Origin: Zoopage sp. CT-All
Lineage: Eukaryota; Zoopagomycota; Zoopagomycetes; Zoopagales; Zoopagaceae
Direction of reading: 5' to 3'
DNA length: 44,798 bases
NCBI GenBank assembly: GCA_004114245.1
Contig: QZWS01000012.1
Coordinates: 1 to 44,798 of the forward strand
Part shown: positions 32,901 to 44,306 of the stretch, piece after piece
Layout of the letters: each line of letters opens with the position of its first letter
Position numbering within the stretch: the stretch's first letter is position 1
Position numbers and translations under genes: made by a program
Notes under the pieces: model-generated
What the model saw: the letters and a program-made list of their open reading frames with translations, nothing else
Told to the model about the DNA's origin: nothing
Database searches by the model: none

Positions 32901-34450
32901 CGATCAATGGCCTTGGACCATGATGTCAGCCACTGGGACGCCTGCTAACGCTGCCAGTGTGGAGCCGAGGGCACGGAGCTTAGAAGGTCTGACTCCATGG
33001 AGTACCATCCGAGTGATCGTGCACATGTACTGTACACACTGGTCGTCGTGCTGAGCAATGGCTTGGAGAAACGAATTAAGGGCGTGATCCTGACCAGGAT
33101 CCTAAGGAGGGGCAGAGGTAGATCCATCGCGAGAGTCCTTGTCCTGTAGGCTGAGTAAGCCTGCACTGGATAAAATCTGTGTGTCCGGGTGGCGGCTGAT
33201 GCGGCGTATCTGATGATCCTTTGCCTGCCTCGCTGTGCCTTGGGGAACATAACCGCAGGCTCGAGCATGTCGCGCACAATTCCCGAGAGCACTACAGGCA
33301 TAAGATTTTGCCTGGCGCATGATACCAGAGAAGTCCAGAAGCCAACATAATCTCTTTGCTAGGTTAGGCATGTCCAGCTCCATGTCGCTGGAGCCTTGAT
33401 GGAAATGATCCAAGACTCGAGAGATATCGCAGTCGCGTGTTTCGTATCCACGATGGCGCTGCTGCCTGCGTGCATAATCTCCTTGAAAAAATGCGCGTGC
33501 TTAATTGCCTCGGCGCTATTGACATGGGCGAGCACAGTCAACTTTTTGGTGAGCACTGTAAACCACTGCAACTTGTGGGTGGCCATGATCTAGTACAGCC
33601 AGTTAATGATGGGCACTGCCGGTTCGCAGTCCGAATAGAATGACCCTACTTGCACTCAGTCCAAGGATGCTTCTTGAGTCGCTTTGTATCGCCGTGCGTA
33701 CTCAAAGCACCTTTGTTCCCGGCAGTACAGGCTGCGGCTACAGCGGACAAGCCTGTGCTACTGACGCTCGCCGCTTACGCGTCACGCCGACGGACCCCAT
33801 CTGGCATTCTTGTCCAGTATGTGGCTTGCGCTTCCTGGCGCGCGCAGGTAGAACTGCCACCCGGGGTACCGGAACTGGTGGAGTCACTGCCATCGCCTGC
33901 GCTGTCGGGAACCATGTCGCAGATGGCCAAAATGGCACTAGCAGAGTGGCCTCCAGCCACTCTCGCATCAGTTTCTGAAGGGCCTGAAGAATGAGGTTTC
34001 ATGGCGGGCAGACTTAGTGATTGCCCAACTTATTTTACGTCTGTTTGCATTGCGTTGTGTGCAAACACCCTCGGGTTGTGGCCTTCATGACATGAGCGTG
34101 GACAGCTTCTGGTTCTGGTGGCTGGCGAAGAGGTCCATATGATGTAAGCCCCATGTCCTCTCCAGTTGGCGGAAGTATGCTATATCCAAACTCTAGTCCA
34201 GCTGCTCTATCGTCCTGCGTGATAGCGCATCTGCCGTATTGAAAGCGGAAGGCACGAACGTCGTTCTGAAACTTGTGCCTGAGGTTAGACAATGTCTACG
34301 AATTCTGTCCATCAATTCCATAAGTGGAGACTCCAAACTTATTGTCACACTGTATGCACTGGTCAAAATTAGATTCACCACCTTGGCTTGCAAGTGAGGT
34401 AGCGTCACTGCCAAGTATATCTATCGTCTGAATCCGCTTCCGGTTGATCT
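32900..34450 (-). pseudogene. DIRS remnant: RNase H and tyrosine recombinase fragments
   Basis: The minus strand carries, in element order: an RNase H end (34193-34414; FRTTFVPSAFNTADALSRR, compare VPSAFNPADAPSRR in the first element); the DIRS-specific region (33738-33968; VPFWPSATWFPTAQAM, compare THWP-type PHWPSAVWFPTVKMM); and recombinase parts. The recombinase parts are NLAKRLCWLLDFSGIMRQ at about 33300-33380 and VPVADIMVQGH near 32920. Stops and frameshifts are frequent. No RT is recognisable upstream. It is convergent with the chromodomain pseudogene. Confidence 0.72.
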
Positions 34451-35185
34451 TCTGTTTTTTATCTGCGCTAAACCTGGAGCCGCTCTAGGAATGGTGATCC
34501 ATGACTATCTTCAAGCCCCTGTCTGAGCCGTCCGTGTATACACTCACCTGTGCTGTTATGGATGGGTTCCGATGAACGACTCTGAATAGCATTAAGATGT
34601 GCACTTGCCTGCTATAACTTTCATGTAGACTATTATTTTAAATTCCTGACCGGAAAGCAGGTATATTCGTGAAAAGCGAAAGCTAGTTCAAGAAAGAATT
34701 GGAAGAAATCGGATTAACCAAGACTTGAAGTGGAGGGAGGGACACGGGAAAAGGAGAGACAGTGAACATTAAGATGAGGGACACACAAAAAATCATGCAA
34801 ACCAAATGCAAGATTACTACGCACAGGGCAAAGAGAACATCTTGGAAAGACTGGGAAGAGACATAGGTGATCATCGTAAATGTAGGGCTTCTAGTCAAAG
34901 TGTTACCGAAGGAAAAGAGCGGTACGAATGATTTCGCGATGTCAAGAGCAAACTAAAGACTATTTAGATGCCTTGAACTGTACGCATGGTAACATGAGAT
35001 GCCAACGAACGTTGCCATTGGGTCTTGAATAAAACCCTCCTTGAGATTCCGGTCGGTCCTGCTTATCATCGCCTCTCCTGCTTCTGGTGTCTCTCAGAGA
35101 AAAAATGGAAATGGTCCTTTGCCCAAGACTACAGAGAGAGGACCCTTTCTTGTTTCGCTTTCAGAGTCTCCAAATAACAGTGTAT
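34450..35185. other. Gene-free stretch
   Basis: No gene, repeat match or RNA gene recognised. A minus-strand hydrophobic frame at 34683-34898 has no domain. Confidence 0.4.
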
Positions 35186-37420
35186 GCCAATACCGAGGAT
35201 TTGCAGTTGCCATCAGCTCAGCAGACCCACAGCGCATGTATGACAGTGTCCCCCTTCCCCGTCGCGCTACTTCTTCTCCGCACTCGCTCACCCACTCACT
35301 CACCTAGACACATAGACACACACGCAACGCACCCACACATAGACACATTGACAGGTAGACGCATGGACACACAGACACGCACACTACTCACTCAACCACA
35401 CAGACAAACACCCAGGCACACTAGCCTGATATCAAAAAGCACCGGCCCATTCAACTACCCACACATAGACATAGCCATAGACATGTAAGCGCACAGACAC
35501 AACCACCACCAATACCTCTGCAATCGGCACCACTAACACTGCAACCGCAGCCACAGCCACTGCCACTGCCACAGCCCCCATGGCGATCTAGCACCATTAC
35601 GTTGAAATCGTCGCTTTCGGCTCTCTGCCCTTCATAAGCCGCGAAGGCAGACGCTAGATGATACGAACCACACTCTGCGATGAAGAGGGGGACCGGTACA
35701 AAATGGTGCTGGTATTTCCAGAGGAGGAGGATGGCGAGTGCCAGCGGGTCTAGCAGATGTTGGTGACTCCGGGCCAGCAAACCCTTGACTTGTTGCTGCA
35801 GATGGCAGCAGATACACTTCATACCTCTACCGAGAGACCAACATGGACGCGATGTACATGGAGCTGCATTTGCACAGTGTTGTAATATTACCTAGACAAA
35901 TGTCGAGGTGCAAGTGGCCACCAAATTCGGGTGTGTCGCAGGACCAGAAGGACCATTGAGGATGAGGCGAACCTGTAGGGCCAAGAGCAGCCGTAGCAAG
36001 TTTTTTTTTTCTTATTCTGACTTCCGTTTTTTGCTTCCTTTTGCATTTTTTTTTCTTTCTTCGAAATAAAACATTTTGCGGACCCGCTGTCCATATCCGT
36101 TACACGTATTACTCCTTCGAATTCGTTCGCAAGTTCATAGTACTTGAGAGGATGAAGAAAATATCCAATATCTAACAGTGCATGCAGATTACGTGCAAAT
36201 ACACTGACTGAATTTTGATGGACTTTGCCTTGGTCAACGTCTTTTGTGCGCCAGCAACTCCACTTAAAAGTTCATCGGAATAACAATCGAGCTTTCCATG
36301 GAAGTCACATAGGGTTTTTTATATATTAATATAGGTCCCTGATGCTTGGTCTATACACTTTTGCCATAGCATAGCACTATCTCAGGAATAAGCAATGCTC
36401 TTGCTCTGGCTCTTGCTGAATCCTGACCCATGCCTGCTCCTGATCCGTGCCTCTTCCTGATCCATGCCTCTTCCTGATCCATGCTACGCCCTGATCCATG
36501 CCTCCTCCTGATCTATGCTTCCTCCTGATCCATCCTTCCTCCTGGCTCACGGTTACTCCTAGTCCATGCTGCGTCCTAGTCCATGCCTTGTCCTGATCCA
36601 TCCTTCCTCCTGGTCCATGATTACTCCTGGTCAATGCTTACTCCTGGTCAGTGCTTACTCCTGGTTAATGCTTACTCTTGGTCGATGCTTGCTCCTGGTA
36701 CAAGGTTCATCCTCGACCTCGTCTTTATCCTCGACCTTGCCCATGCCTCTGCTTCAATCCCGCTGCGCTGTGATAGTTGCCTGTGCTTCGGGTGGATTTT
36801 GGTCAACGAGTGTCATAAGTCAACACATATGGTGTCAAATGGTGGTGCTGTTGAGGAGGGTGATCCACTCGCAATGTATGTCCGCAGAGTCCGCGCTGAG
36901 AGAGGGCTGTTGTCCTACCTAATCGAATCCCAAGCCAAGATGCTCGAATGCTACTGCAGTCATTGCAAGAAGAGAAAAAAGAGTCGCGTGAGGAGAAGAA
37001 TGTGAAAAGAGAACGTGGGTGCCTCGCTGTGGCCGATTCCACTAAAGCCTCCATGACATCCACTGCGCTTACCTCTGAGCTGGTCCAGAATATGAATCAT
37101 AACGGCTCTGTAGCAATGACTGTTCTGCTGGCAAAACCCTTGGCGGCTCCCACTCCAGTATCGTCGCCGTTGTTTTGGTGTTCCTTATGGAATGCCTTGC
37201 GCCTTCCAGCCCGATTCTGCCGGGAACCAGCTCCAACGCCTACATACACCCTGTAGGCTCTATTCTCCAAAGTGTCGCTCCTAGTGGTACTGCCGAACCC
37301 GCTCAAGGCCCATGGAAATGCAACTGCCACAGTTTGTGTATAGGTACTGTTGATGCTGCCAAAACAGGCGGAGCCAGAAGCACTGGCAATGCCGAGTCCT
37401 GCAGCGCCAGTGTTATTCAG
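35186..37420. repeat. Dispersed repeat family 1, copy C (longest)
   Basis: It joins all modules: common 5' motif, octamer ACACATAG tract (about 35300-35400), ORF remnant (35580-35950, with in-frame stops), tail CGCTGTCCATATCCGTTACA, a segment shared with copy B, a 17-bp minisatellite array (36420-36700), and a right part shared with copy D (CATGCCTCTGC..TCATTGCAAGAAGAGAAAA). The right part also resembles the minus-strand coding-like block of E and F. It shows that A, B, D, E and F are overlapping fragments of one long composite unit. Confidence 0.7.
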
Positions 37421-38950
37421 CTCATCACTCTCTTCTGAAAGTGGTGCAACAAGTCCTGGGATCACGAGATGACGCGCCGATCAATAGCACGGACTGTGAC
37501 ACCGGTGTCGATATAATACCCAGTCCCGACCTCTATGCGTTCCCGACACCTGCGCCCGATGCTGAAAGCGAATTGATGTCGTTCGCGTTTGGCGTCAGTC
37601 GAGATCATTGATACTCGACCCTACGGCATGACGATACACCCGTAGAGAAGAGTCAAGGCTGCCAGCAACGATGGTAGAGAGCAGCTTTACGCGGCGGCTC
37701 ATCAGTCCAAGTTTGCAGCCACAGTCTTTCGTGAGAAGAAGGAGCCGCACTTCTGATAGCTCAGCTTCCTCACACTGCTGAACATTGCCTTGTCCAGGCA
37801 GCGGCCTGGCCCAATGCCATCATTATTACCGCTACGACGGCCTTGGCCATTGCTGCCACTCCCGTTGGTGATGTACTGCGGCCACTACCGCTGCTATTGC
37901 GTCGTTCCTGCCTTCGCCTGAATTGTTGTTGGCTAGGACTGTGTTTATGCTGGCAAATATACAATGCCGTGTGCTCCAACATCTCTCCTCGACGATCCAT
38001 CAACACAAGGAAGATCGTCCATGGTCCACCTAGGCTGTATCCACATCCGACATAAGGTGTTGCGTGTGCATCCATCTATGGCATGATCCCAAGTACGATA
38101 GTCGGTCGCCCTAGGAACGTCTTGCACCGTGTTGTATACACACCATAAAAGCAATATCCTTGAGAGGCTGCAGCAAAGGTACCCTTCAAATATCGGTAGA
38201 TAGAATTCGTGTTGTATCGGCTCCAGCTGCCGAGCCAGCCACTCGTACTGCTGCTCCAGCGGTGTCAAGAGCCAAGTTAGGGTCGCTGTCAGGAGCTGAG
38301 TCTTCAAGATTGGAAAGCACTGGAACAGTTCGAATATACCACTGCATGGAAGAACGGTCTGATCATAGAGATGAGTGTTTTATGTCCTGATGCAGCGACA
38401 TGATTCCATGAACGGATCCAAGACCTTGACATCGAGTGCGACAGATTCGAACGTCCTGTCACTTCATGAGAAGTAGCAGGCAAATTACCAAGAATGAATG
38501 AGAACAAGAGAGGGATCTTTAATGACAGGCGCCAGGGTGCCTTTAATAGTGGCGGGTCCCTGGTGGCTGAGTGCTCTGCTAACTTTCTAACTGCACACAT
38601 TCTGCTATTAAGGGTCAATATACAACACTTCATGGCCATGAGGAGTTCCTGGATGGTGACGTCCTAACGACGTCTTACCGCCAGAGCTTTGCCGCTGTGC
38701 TACATATCCGCGCCCTCCGGGTGGAAAATATGTACGTAGGATTATTTTGCCCAGTATGGCTCAAGGTCAGGTTTCTCCAAAAACCGTAAGCCAGTCGGCA
38801 CGGCCTCACGCCATTCTCCTCATCATGTCCGACGACAATGTCTGCTGCATGGGGCTGCACAAGCGCTGGTTCCTCTGGCTTCATTTCCTTTTCTTGATAC
38901 TTGCCATGCTTGGATGGCATCCTGCTAGCTGTGCAAGCGAAAACTAATCG
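37420..38950. other. Gene-free stretch
   Basis: Overlapping short frames on both strands. Minus-strand readings at 37770-38307 and 38675-38920 have no recognisable domain. A tRNA A-box-like string at about 38570 is not backed by a B box or cloverleaf. Confidence 0.35.
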
Positions 38951-38959
38951 GACATGGTG

Positions 38960-39770
38960 AAGGATCCTGTCACCACAACCGGTGGCACAACGTTACTATG
39001 GCTCGAGTGCAAATGGTGTCCATGCAGCATTGCTTTGCTCAAACTCATTTCCCGAGTGGCCCTCTGAAGGTACAATGAACAAGGTGATGGCGTTGTCGGA
39101 CGGGTTGCCTCGCTAGAAGCAAAAGAGCTCCAGCATGACACTTTTCATCTGCATTACGTTCCGAAAAGACTCATCGCCGAGCACGATTACCCTAGCCACT
39201 TCTAGTGTCAAGATCAGGCCGAGTTAATCATTCAAGCAAGGTTGCCAAAGTAAAACTCCCGTCTACCTTGCAAGCATCGAGTCACGATCCGCGCCATGAC
39301 TTTACCTCGATACAGAAAGTAACTCATAGTCTTGCGATGTGGCAACATGACAAGGAAGCTTTCGCCTTCAGCGCACTCACCGCTGGTCCTGTCACCTCTT
39401 TCAATCCGAGAATGAGCATTCGAAAAAAATACAAGATAGCCCTGCTCACAGAGTGTTTTGACCGCCTTTGAAAAAACATCCCGCTGCAAGAAAACCTTGT
39501 ATTGTCAATGGCCCGCAGACCAAAGCGGGTGGACCGGATCACATGATGGATCGCCTGAACGATGTATCAAGCTCGACCTCGGCATGATATGCACTGGCTG
39601 AGGGTCGCGCCTCTGCAGTAGAGTCATGATCAGAGTCCAGTTCCATGGTCCCAGTTCGGGAAGAGCGCTCTGTCCTGACCATGCTAATAATAGCTCAAAC
39701 ATCAACAGCAAGATCCATGGGTGCAGCCCAGATCGAGGCCATAGTTTTTGCAAGCTTCTATAGGTGTGCT
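38960..39770. repeat. Old duplicated block 1, copy 2
   Basis: Colinear with 5890-6730. On the minus strand it keeps somewhat longer readings (39232-39489 with FYFGNLA at the end; 38990-39200 with VMQMKSVMLELF), still broken by stops. It is followed at about 40060 by block 2 copy F, preserving the block 1 - block 2 order seen at 5.9-10 kb. Both blocks were therefore probably duplicated together. Confidence 0.6.
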
Positions 39771-39910
39771 CCGTGATACTGCGGGACGGCTACCATTGGC
39801 AGAATCCACTCGTTTAGTAGGGCGCTGCCGCTGCTAGAGCTATAATGTCATTCTCGCGGGTCGTTGCCGGGAGCGTGCGCAGCGATAACGAGGACAACCT
39901 CCGGACTGTT

Positions 39911-40002
39911 GTTGCCGGCACAGAGTAACTATTGTTGCCGACAAGGAGTACCTATTGTTGCCGGCAAGGAGTACCTATTGTTGCCGGCAAGGAGTATCTG
40001 CG
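39911..40002. repeat. 23-bp tandem repeat, four units
   Basis: Unit GTTGCCGGCAAGGAGTACCT plus ATT, repeated four times, with the first and second units slightly diverged. Confidence 0.85.
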
Positions 40003-40201
40003 GTCGCCCAACACGTTCCTTTTCTGAGTGTCCTGTTTTGTTGACCTTCCTACCAGGTCCTATAGTTATTAAGCTACTTGTTTGACGTTGATAGCAAAGA
40101 AATAGCGGTCAGTTGTCTGCGCTCATTGCTCTGCATAAAACGAGCGCAACCAGCGCGCACATCCGTGTAGTCTTCCTTACCGGTCGAGGACATTCCGCAA
40201 T

Positions 40202-40651
40202 TCAAAGAAGAGATATGGTGCTCTTGACCCGGTGTCTAATGATAGCGGTGTCGCTCGGGAAGGCGCTGTACTTAGCATGAGTGACTGTTGAGCGCCCACT
40301 CTGGGATGGGAAATGTTGTTTTGCCCAGTCGAGTCCCATGGCAGGATGCCTGATTGCCATCCTATGTGTTTCAAGAACGGAAAAAAGAGTTTCCCGAGAA
40401 GAGCGCCTGAGAAGAACGTGAGTGCCTTGCTGTTGCCGATTCACTGAAGCACCCAGAAGAGCAACTGCTAACTGACTATGTGCTGATGGCGTTACCTCTT
40501 GACCCAGCTGGTCCATGAATCTGAAGCACGACTCAATGACTGGCCAATACTTCTGCAGCTCCCGCTCCAATGTCCTTGCCTTTGCTTTTGCAGCCGTGCT
40601 AAAAGCCCGTCCTAATGCTCCTGGTCCGGCCAGCGCCAGTGACGCGGTCAC
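40202..40651 (-). CDS. Uncharacterised repeat-borne ORF, possibly an exon
   Basis: A 149-residue frame with TLERELQKYWPVIESCFRFM, AHSQLAVALLGASVNRQQQG and VLLRRSSRETLFSVLETHRM. The equivalent stretch in copy E (about 8990-9430) keeps several of these phrases but has stops. The start is not convincing; it is more likely an internal or last exon of the gene whose first exon is near 41010. Family not recognised. Confidence 0.35.
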   Translation of the reverse strand: MTASLALAGPGALGRAFSTAAKAKARTLERELQKYWPVIESCFRFMDQLGQEVTPSAHSQLAVALLGASVNRQQQGTHVLLRRSSRETLFSVLETHRMAIRHPAMGLDWAKQHFPSQSGRSTVTHAKYSAFPSDTAIIRHRVKSTISLL

Positions 40652-41090
40652 CTGGCTATAAGACTAACGTGGGCAGCCAGCGGCGGATCTGACGATGAGG
40701 CAGTTGTCCTGCTGCTAATGTTGGGTTTGGGTGCCTGTGTTCCCGATAGATGCCTTGCACCCTCCTGTCCCGAGTTTTGATGCTGTAATGGCCAGGCCTA
40801 GCTCTGCTGGACTTGAACATGTTCACAAGGAGGTGGCTCTGCATTAAACAGACAGAAAGCAATTAGACTATTTTATATGGTGGTATGTGGTTAGCGGAGC
40901 ACATAGAGGGACAGACAGACGGACAGACAGATGGACAGAAAAGAGGCGCGATGAGGAAAGAGTAAAGCGTGATGACGAAATAAACGTACGACGGACAAGA
41001 CGCTGAAGAGCATGGTATTTTGGTGGCGGGGCGGGTCAGAGGCGCTGATGTGCCTATTCCCTGCGCGAGGCAGAGCAGGAGGAGCGGAGA

Positions 41091-41093
41091 GAC

Positions 41094-41126
<33 letters not shown>

Positions 41127-41131
41127 GAGAG
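41091..41131. repeat. (GA)n microsatellite
   Basis: AG dinucleotide run of about 40 bp inside the copy F leader. Confidence 0.8.
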
Positions 41132-41279
41132 TCAGAGTCAGAACGCAAGAGGAGAGCGAGAACGAGAAGATGAGAAGAGGGAGGATGCAAGGTAAAGGTG
41201 AGGAAGAACATGCAAGGAGGGAGAGAGCGAGAGATGCCGCGACGGTGGAGAAACATGCGCTCAGCGGTGCTTAAGGGCT

Positions 41280-42060
41280 GGTCCGAGATCATTGTGGAGC
41301 CTCCTTTTTCAAAGCATCTGGCTGTAACAAGCTGAGAAAATAAGAGAGTTGCGTACTGTACAGGTAGTCTCGCTTGCATAAAACAGGATCAGACGTAGAC
41401 AAGAGCGCAGACTTGAAACGTAGCAAAAGTGCACTAGCACTGTTGTGCTGGAACTATTACATCTCAAGAACGTGTAATAGTCTATACCCGGCGGAAATTG
41501 AAGGTCAGATTCAAGGAGCTTGTGTGACGACTCCAAGCTGGAGCAAGCATTACATTCCCGGCTGTCTCTGACAAAGAGTACAGTCAGCAGCGCAAACCTG
41601 ATGGTCGCATGTTAATAGCCCTTGCACCTTTGTCCTGCATCTGATGATATAGAAGGCGCTTTGTCTGCCCCTCACCCCGTTCTGTCCCAGTTCCCAGGGG
41701 CTGCCTCATCCCTGCTTGCTCTATTAGAAAGAGATATGAAACGTGGAGACATTCAGTAAACCAATTGGGTTGTTATGAGGAAGTCTTGGCGGTGAGTAGA
41801 GACTGCGGTTGCGGACGTGGCGTAGCAACCTCGATCAAGCCTCAGCTCAAACCTGTTCAAGGTCAGTAGCGTTATTTTTTAAAATGGAAGAATTGCCTCG
41901 TCTCGGTTACTGACTCTTTCATCCATGTAAGTCTACACCTCATATTGGGGTTTATGGAAGGAAACACGCCGCGTTTTGTGATGGAACTTTCCAATGCTTC
42001 CATCTGGGTTATAATCTAGGTATGTGTGCCTGAACTGCGCTTAAGCTGGATCACTCCTTC
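41280..42060. other. Gene-free stretch
   Basis: No coding or RNA feature recognised; distal upstream region of the MFS transporter. Confidence 0.45.
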
Positions 42061-42076
42061 TGGATCATCACATCTC

Positions 42077-42114
42077 ATCTGATAACAACGGACTAGGTTT
42101 TTAGCTTATCAGAT
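42077..42114. promoter_or_regulatory. Paired inverted GATA-factor sites (ATCTGATAA)
   Basis: ATCTGATAA at 42077-42085 and its exact reverse complement TTATCAGAT at 42106-42114 lie 20 bp apart, about 155-195 bp upstream of the transporter start codon. ATCWGATAA is the extended site described for fungal iron-responsive GATA repressors of the SreA/Urbs1/Fep1 type, which shut siderophore genes off in iron-replete cells. A CATAAAAAGG box follows at about 42129. The match is seen directly; the regulator is inferred. Confidence 0.72.
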
Positions 42115-42269
42115 TTCCACAAAGGAGCATAAAAAGGAGGTCCAAGTGCGCAAATTTGGCTTAGCTTTTTCGCCCATCCCTTTTCACCCAGATTCATTCA
42201 CTCTTTATCTGATCCACATTCCTTGCTCCCCTAATACATTTCTACCTGCCTTAAGGACGTGCTCGCCCA

Positions 42270-44306
42270 ATGAATAACGAGCATAAACATGCCGCCCTCA
42301 CAGAGAGTGGGAACGCTCTGGATACACAGTCCTACTCCAAGATGCTAGATCGTTCTCTTTGGACCGAAAGGGAGTACCTGGTCATTTGTGCTGCGTAAGT
42401 AACTAGCAAATTTATTCTCATGCTTAGCTCAGTCCACTCATCACTCACGAGTGACATCCAGCTTGCTTGCTCTCCCTTCTTCCTTCTTCATGCCAACAAA
42501 CTTACGCTCGTTTATCTCTTACCTCATTTCGTAGAGTTCTGTTTCAAGCCTTTGCCTACTCCTTTGAGTCGAACATGTACTACAGTGCCCTTAGTTATGT
42601 TACCGCCTACCTTATTTCCACCTCTATTGGAAGTATCTTGCCGACCATTCTGCAGATCTTGAGAGCTGCATTAGTTCCCTTCTTCATTAAATTTTCCGAT
42701 GTTTGTGGCCGTGCAGAGTCCATTTCGATCGCCATGGCTCTCTACTTGATTGGTATCACCATTCAGGGGGTGGCCAGGTCATTCGTTCAAGTTGCTGTCG
42801 GTCAGATCTTTTATGGAATGGGAAGCACTGGTGTTCTGGTTCTTACTCAAGTTTTAATCGCAGGTGAGAATTTGCCCATCCGTCTTATTTCCGTAACTGA
42901 AGTCGTCCGGCATGCTAATCCTTCATCAACGACAATCCTACTCTCCTAGACACAACGCGTTTGATCGACCGTGGCGTCATGTTTGCTCTCTGGGATGTAC
43001 CCTCCATCGCCAGTATCTTCATTGTACAAGCACTCACAGATCCTTTGACTCTGCCTAAGCCGGGCGAGCCTGAGGATAAGTGGCGCAGGGCCTTTTTGGT
43101 GATGGGTATCGTCTCTGTGGTTGGTGCGGCAGTCCTCCTTGCCCCACTTTGGTACCTCCAGCGGAGAGCTTTGCGTGACAGGACCAAAAGATTTGAGCGC
43201 CGCTCTGTCCAGTGGCTAATGCGCGAGTTTGATACAATCGGTGCTCTGCTTCTTACACTCGGCATGAGTTTGACGCTGCTCCCGATGATTCTTGCCAATT
43301 CGTACGAAGGTAGCTGGAAGAATGGCAAGATCATTGCCATGATGTGTTCAGGCATTGCCGCCATTCTCCTTTTGATCATCTGGGAGGCCAAGTTCACGGA
43401 TAGACCTATCATGTCGATGAAAATCTGGGGTAACCGTACTGCATTCGGAGCACTGGTGATTGGTCTCGTCTTCGCGATCATGTCTTCGGTGAACTACCAG
43501 TATCTCGCTCTGTATCTGGTTGTATCTCGAAATATCTCATACGGCGATGCATACCTCCTCGAGCGCGGATATCCTGTTGTCTGGACAATTTGTCAGCTCA
43601 TTACAGCCTTTTTGATGAAACGCTATAATACTTGCCGTCCATTCGTATGGGTATGTTATCTAATTACTCTTTCCGTGCATTGTTCTGTACAGTACATGAC
43701 TTTTAGTTCAAACCGCCCTCTCTGTGCGTTTTCATTTCATAGATTGGAATTACCATTCATGTTCTCGGTGTTGGTCTCATGATCCCAGCCCGACTTCCTA
43801 CTGCCTCGGACGCCTTTGTTGTCATCTCCCAGGCGATTGCCGGTGGTGGTGCAGGGGTTGCCAACGTGGCCAGCACTGTTGCTGTAACTGGAATTGTGGA
43901 CAAGAATGACGTGGCTACTGTTATTGGCGCACAGCAGGTTCTCTCTTCGGTTGGATATGCTATCGGCGGCGCATTGGCAGGAGGTGTTTGGACTCAATAC
44001 TTGCCTAAACGTCTGGAGAAGCATATCGCTTCTCCATACGACAAACATCTTGCTCTCAACGATCCTCTCAAGTACATCCCGAGCTTAGATCCGGTGACCA
44101 AGGGCCAGTTAGTCGACGCCTATGCTGACTCTCAGATGCTGATGTCAATCATCACCTGCTGTCTCGCCGTAATTGCCTTCGTTTGCGCAATGATGATGCA
44201 GCATGTTGATTTACTTCAAGACCAGCCGAATCCAAACCAGGAAGCCAGCGGCGAATCCGATATTGCTGCCACGAAGAATGTGGTGGAGTTGAAGCAAAAA
44301 AAATAG
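42270..44306 (+). CDS. Siderophore-iron MFS transporter (SIT/ARN-like)
   Basis: Four exons, 42270-42394, 42535-42863, 42950-43650 and 43743-44306, join in frame to 572 residues; the introns are 140, 86 and 92 nt with GT..AG ends. The cytosolic N-terminus (MNNEHKHAALTESGNALDTQ) is followed by many hydrophobic helices. Family phrases include FAYSFESNMYYSALSYVT, FSDVCGRAESISIAM, LIADTTRLIDRG, VNYQYLALYLVVSRNIS, SVGYAIGGALAGGVWTQYLP and a charged C-tail. This pattern fits fungal proton-coupled siderophore transporters with 12-14 helices, which import ferric siderophores at the plasma membrane or endosome. No siderophore synthetase is in the window, so xenosiderophore uptake is plausible. The substrate is not readable. 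The promoter carries paired GATA sites. Confidence 0.9.

Larger units (their letters stand above)
40075..41275 (-). repeat. Duplicated block 2, copy F
   Basis: Best-preserved partner of 8835-9975. Read on the minus strand it has a pyrimidine-rich leader with a (GA)n tract on the plus strand (41091-41131), an ATG near 41010 (MLFSVLSVV), a GTACGT donor, and a possible acceptor TGCAG near 40840. It then contains MFKSSRARPGHYSIKTRDRR and a longer open frame at 40202-40651. Confidence 0.6.

Noticed and set aside
38555-38720. tRNA-like A-box strings (TGGCTGAGTGC and, on the other strand, TAGCACAGCGG)
   Set aside because: No matching B box (GGTTCGANTCC), no acceptor stem and no anticodon arm could be formed, so neither a tRNA nor a tRNA-derived SINE is supported.
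39911-40002. CRISPR-like repeat array
   Set aside because: The 23-bp units are directly adjacent with no spacers, and the window is eukaryotic.
13937-44306. A siderophore biosynthetic cluster linking the NRPS-like reductase and the siderophore transporter
   Set aside because: They lie about 25 kb apart with pseudogenes and repeats between them; the reductase has no condensation domain and is not a siderophore synthetase.
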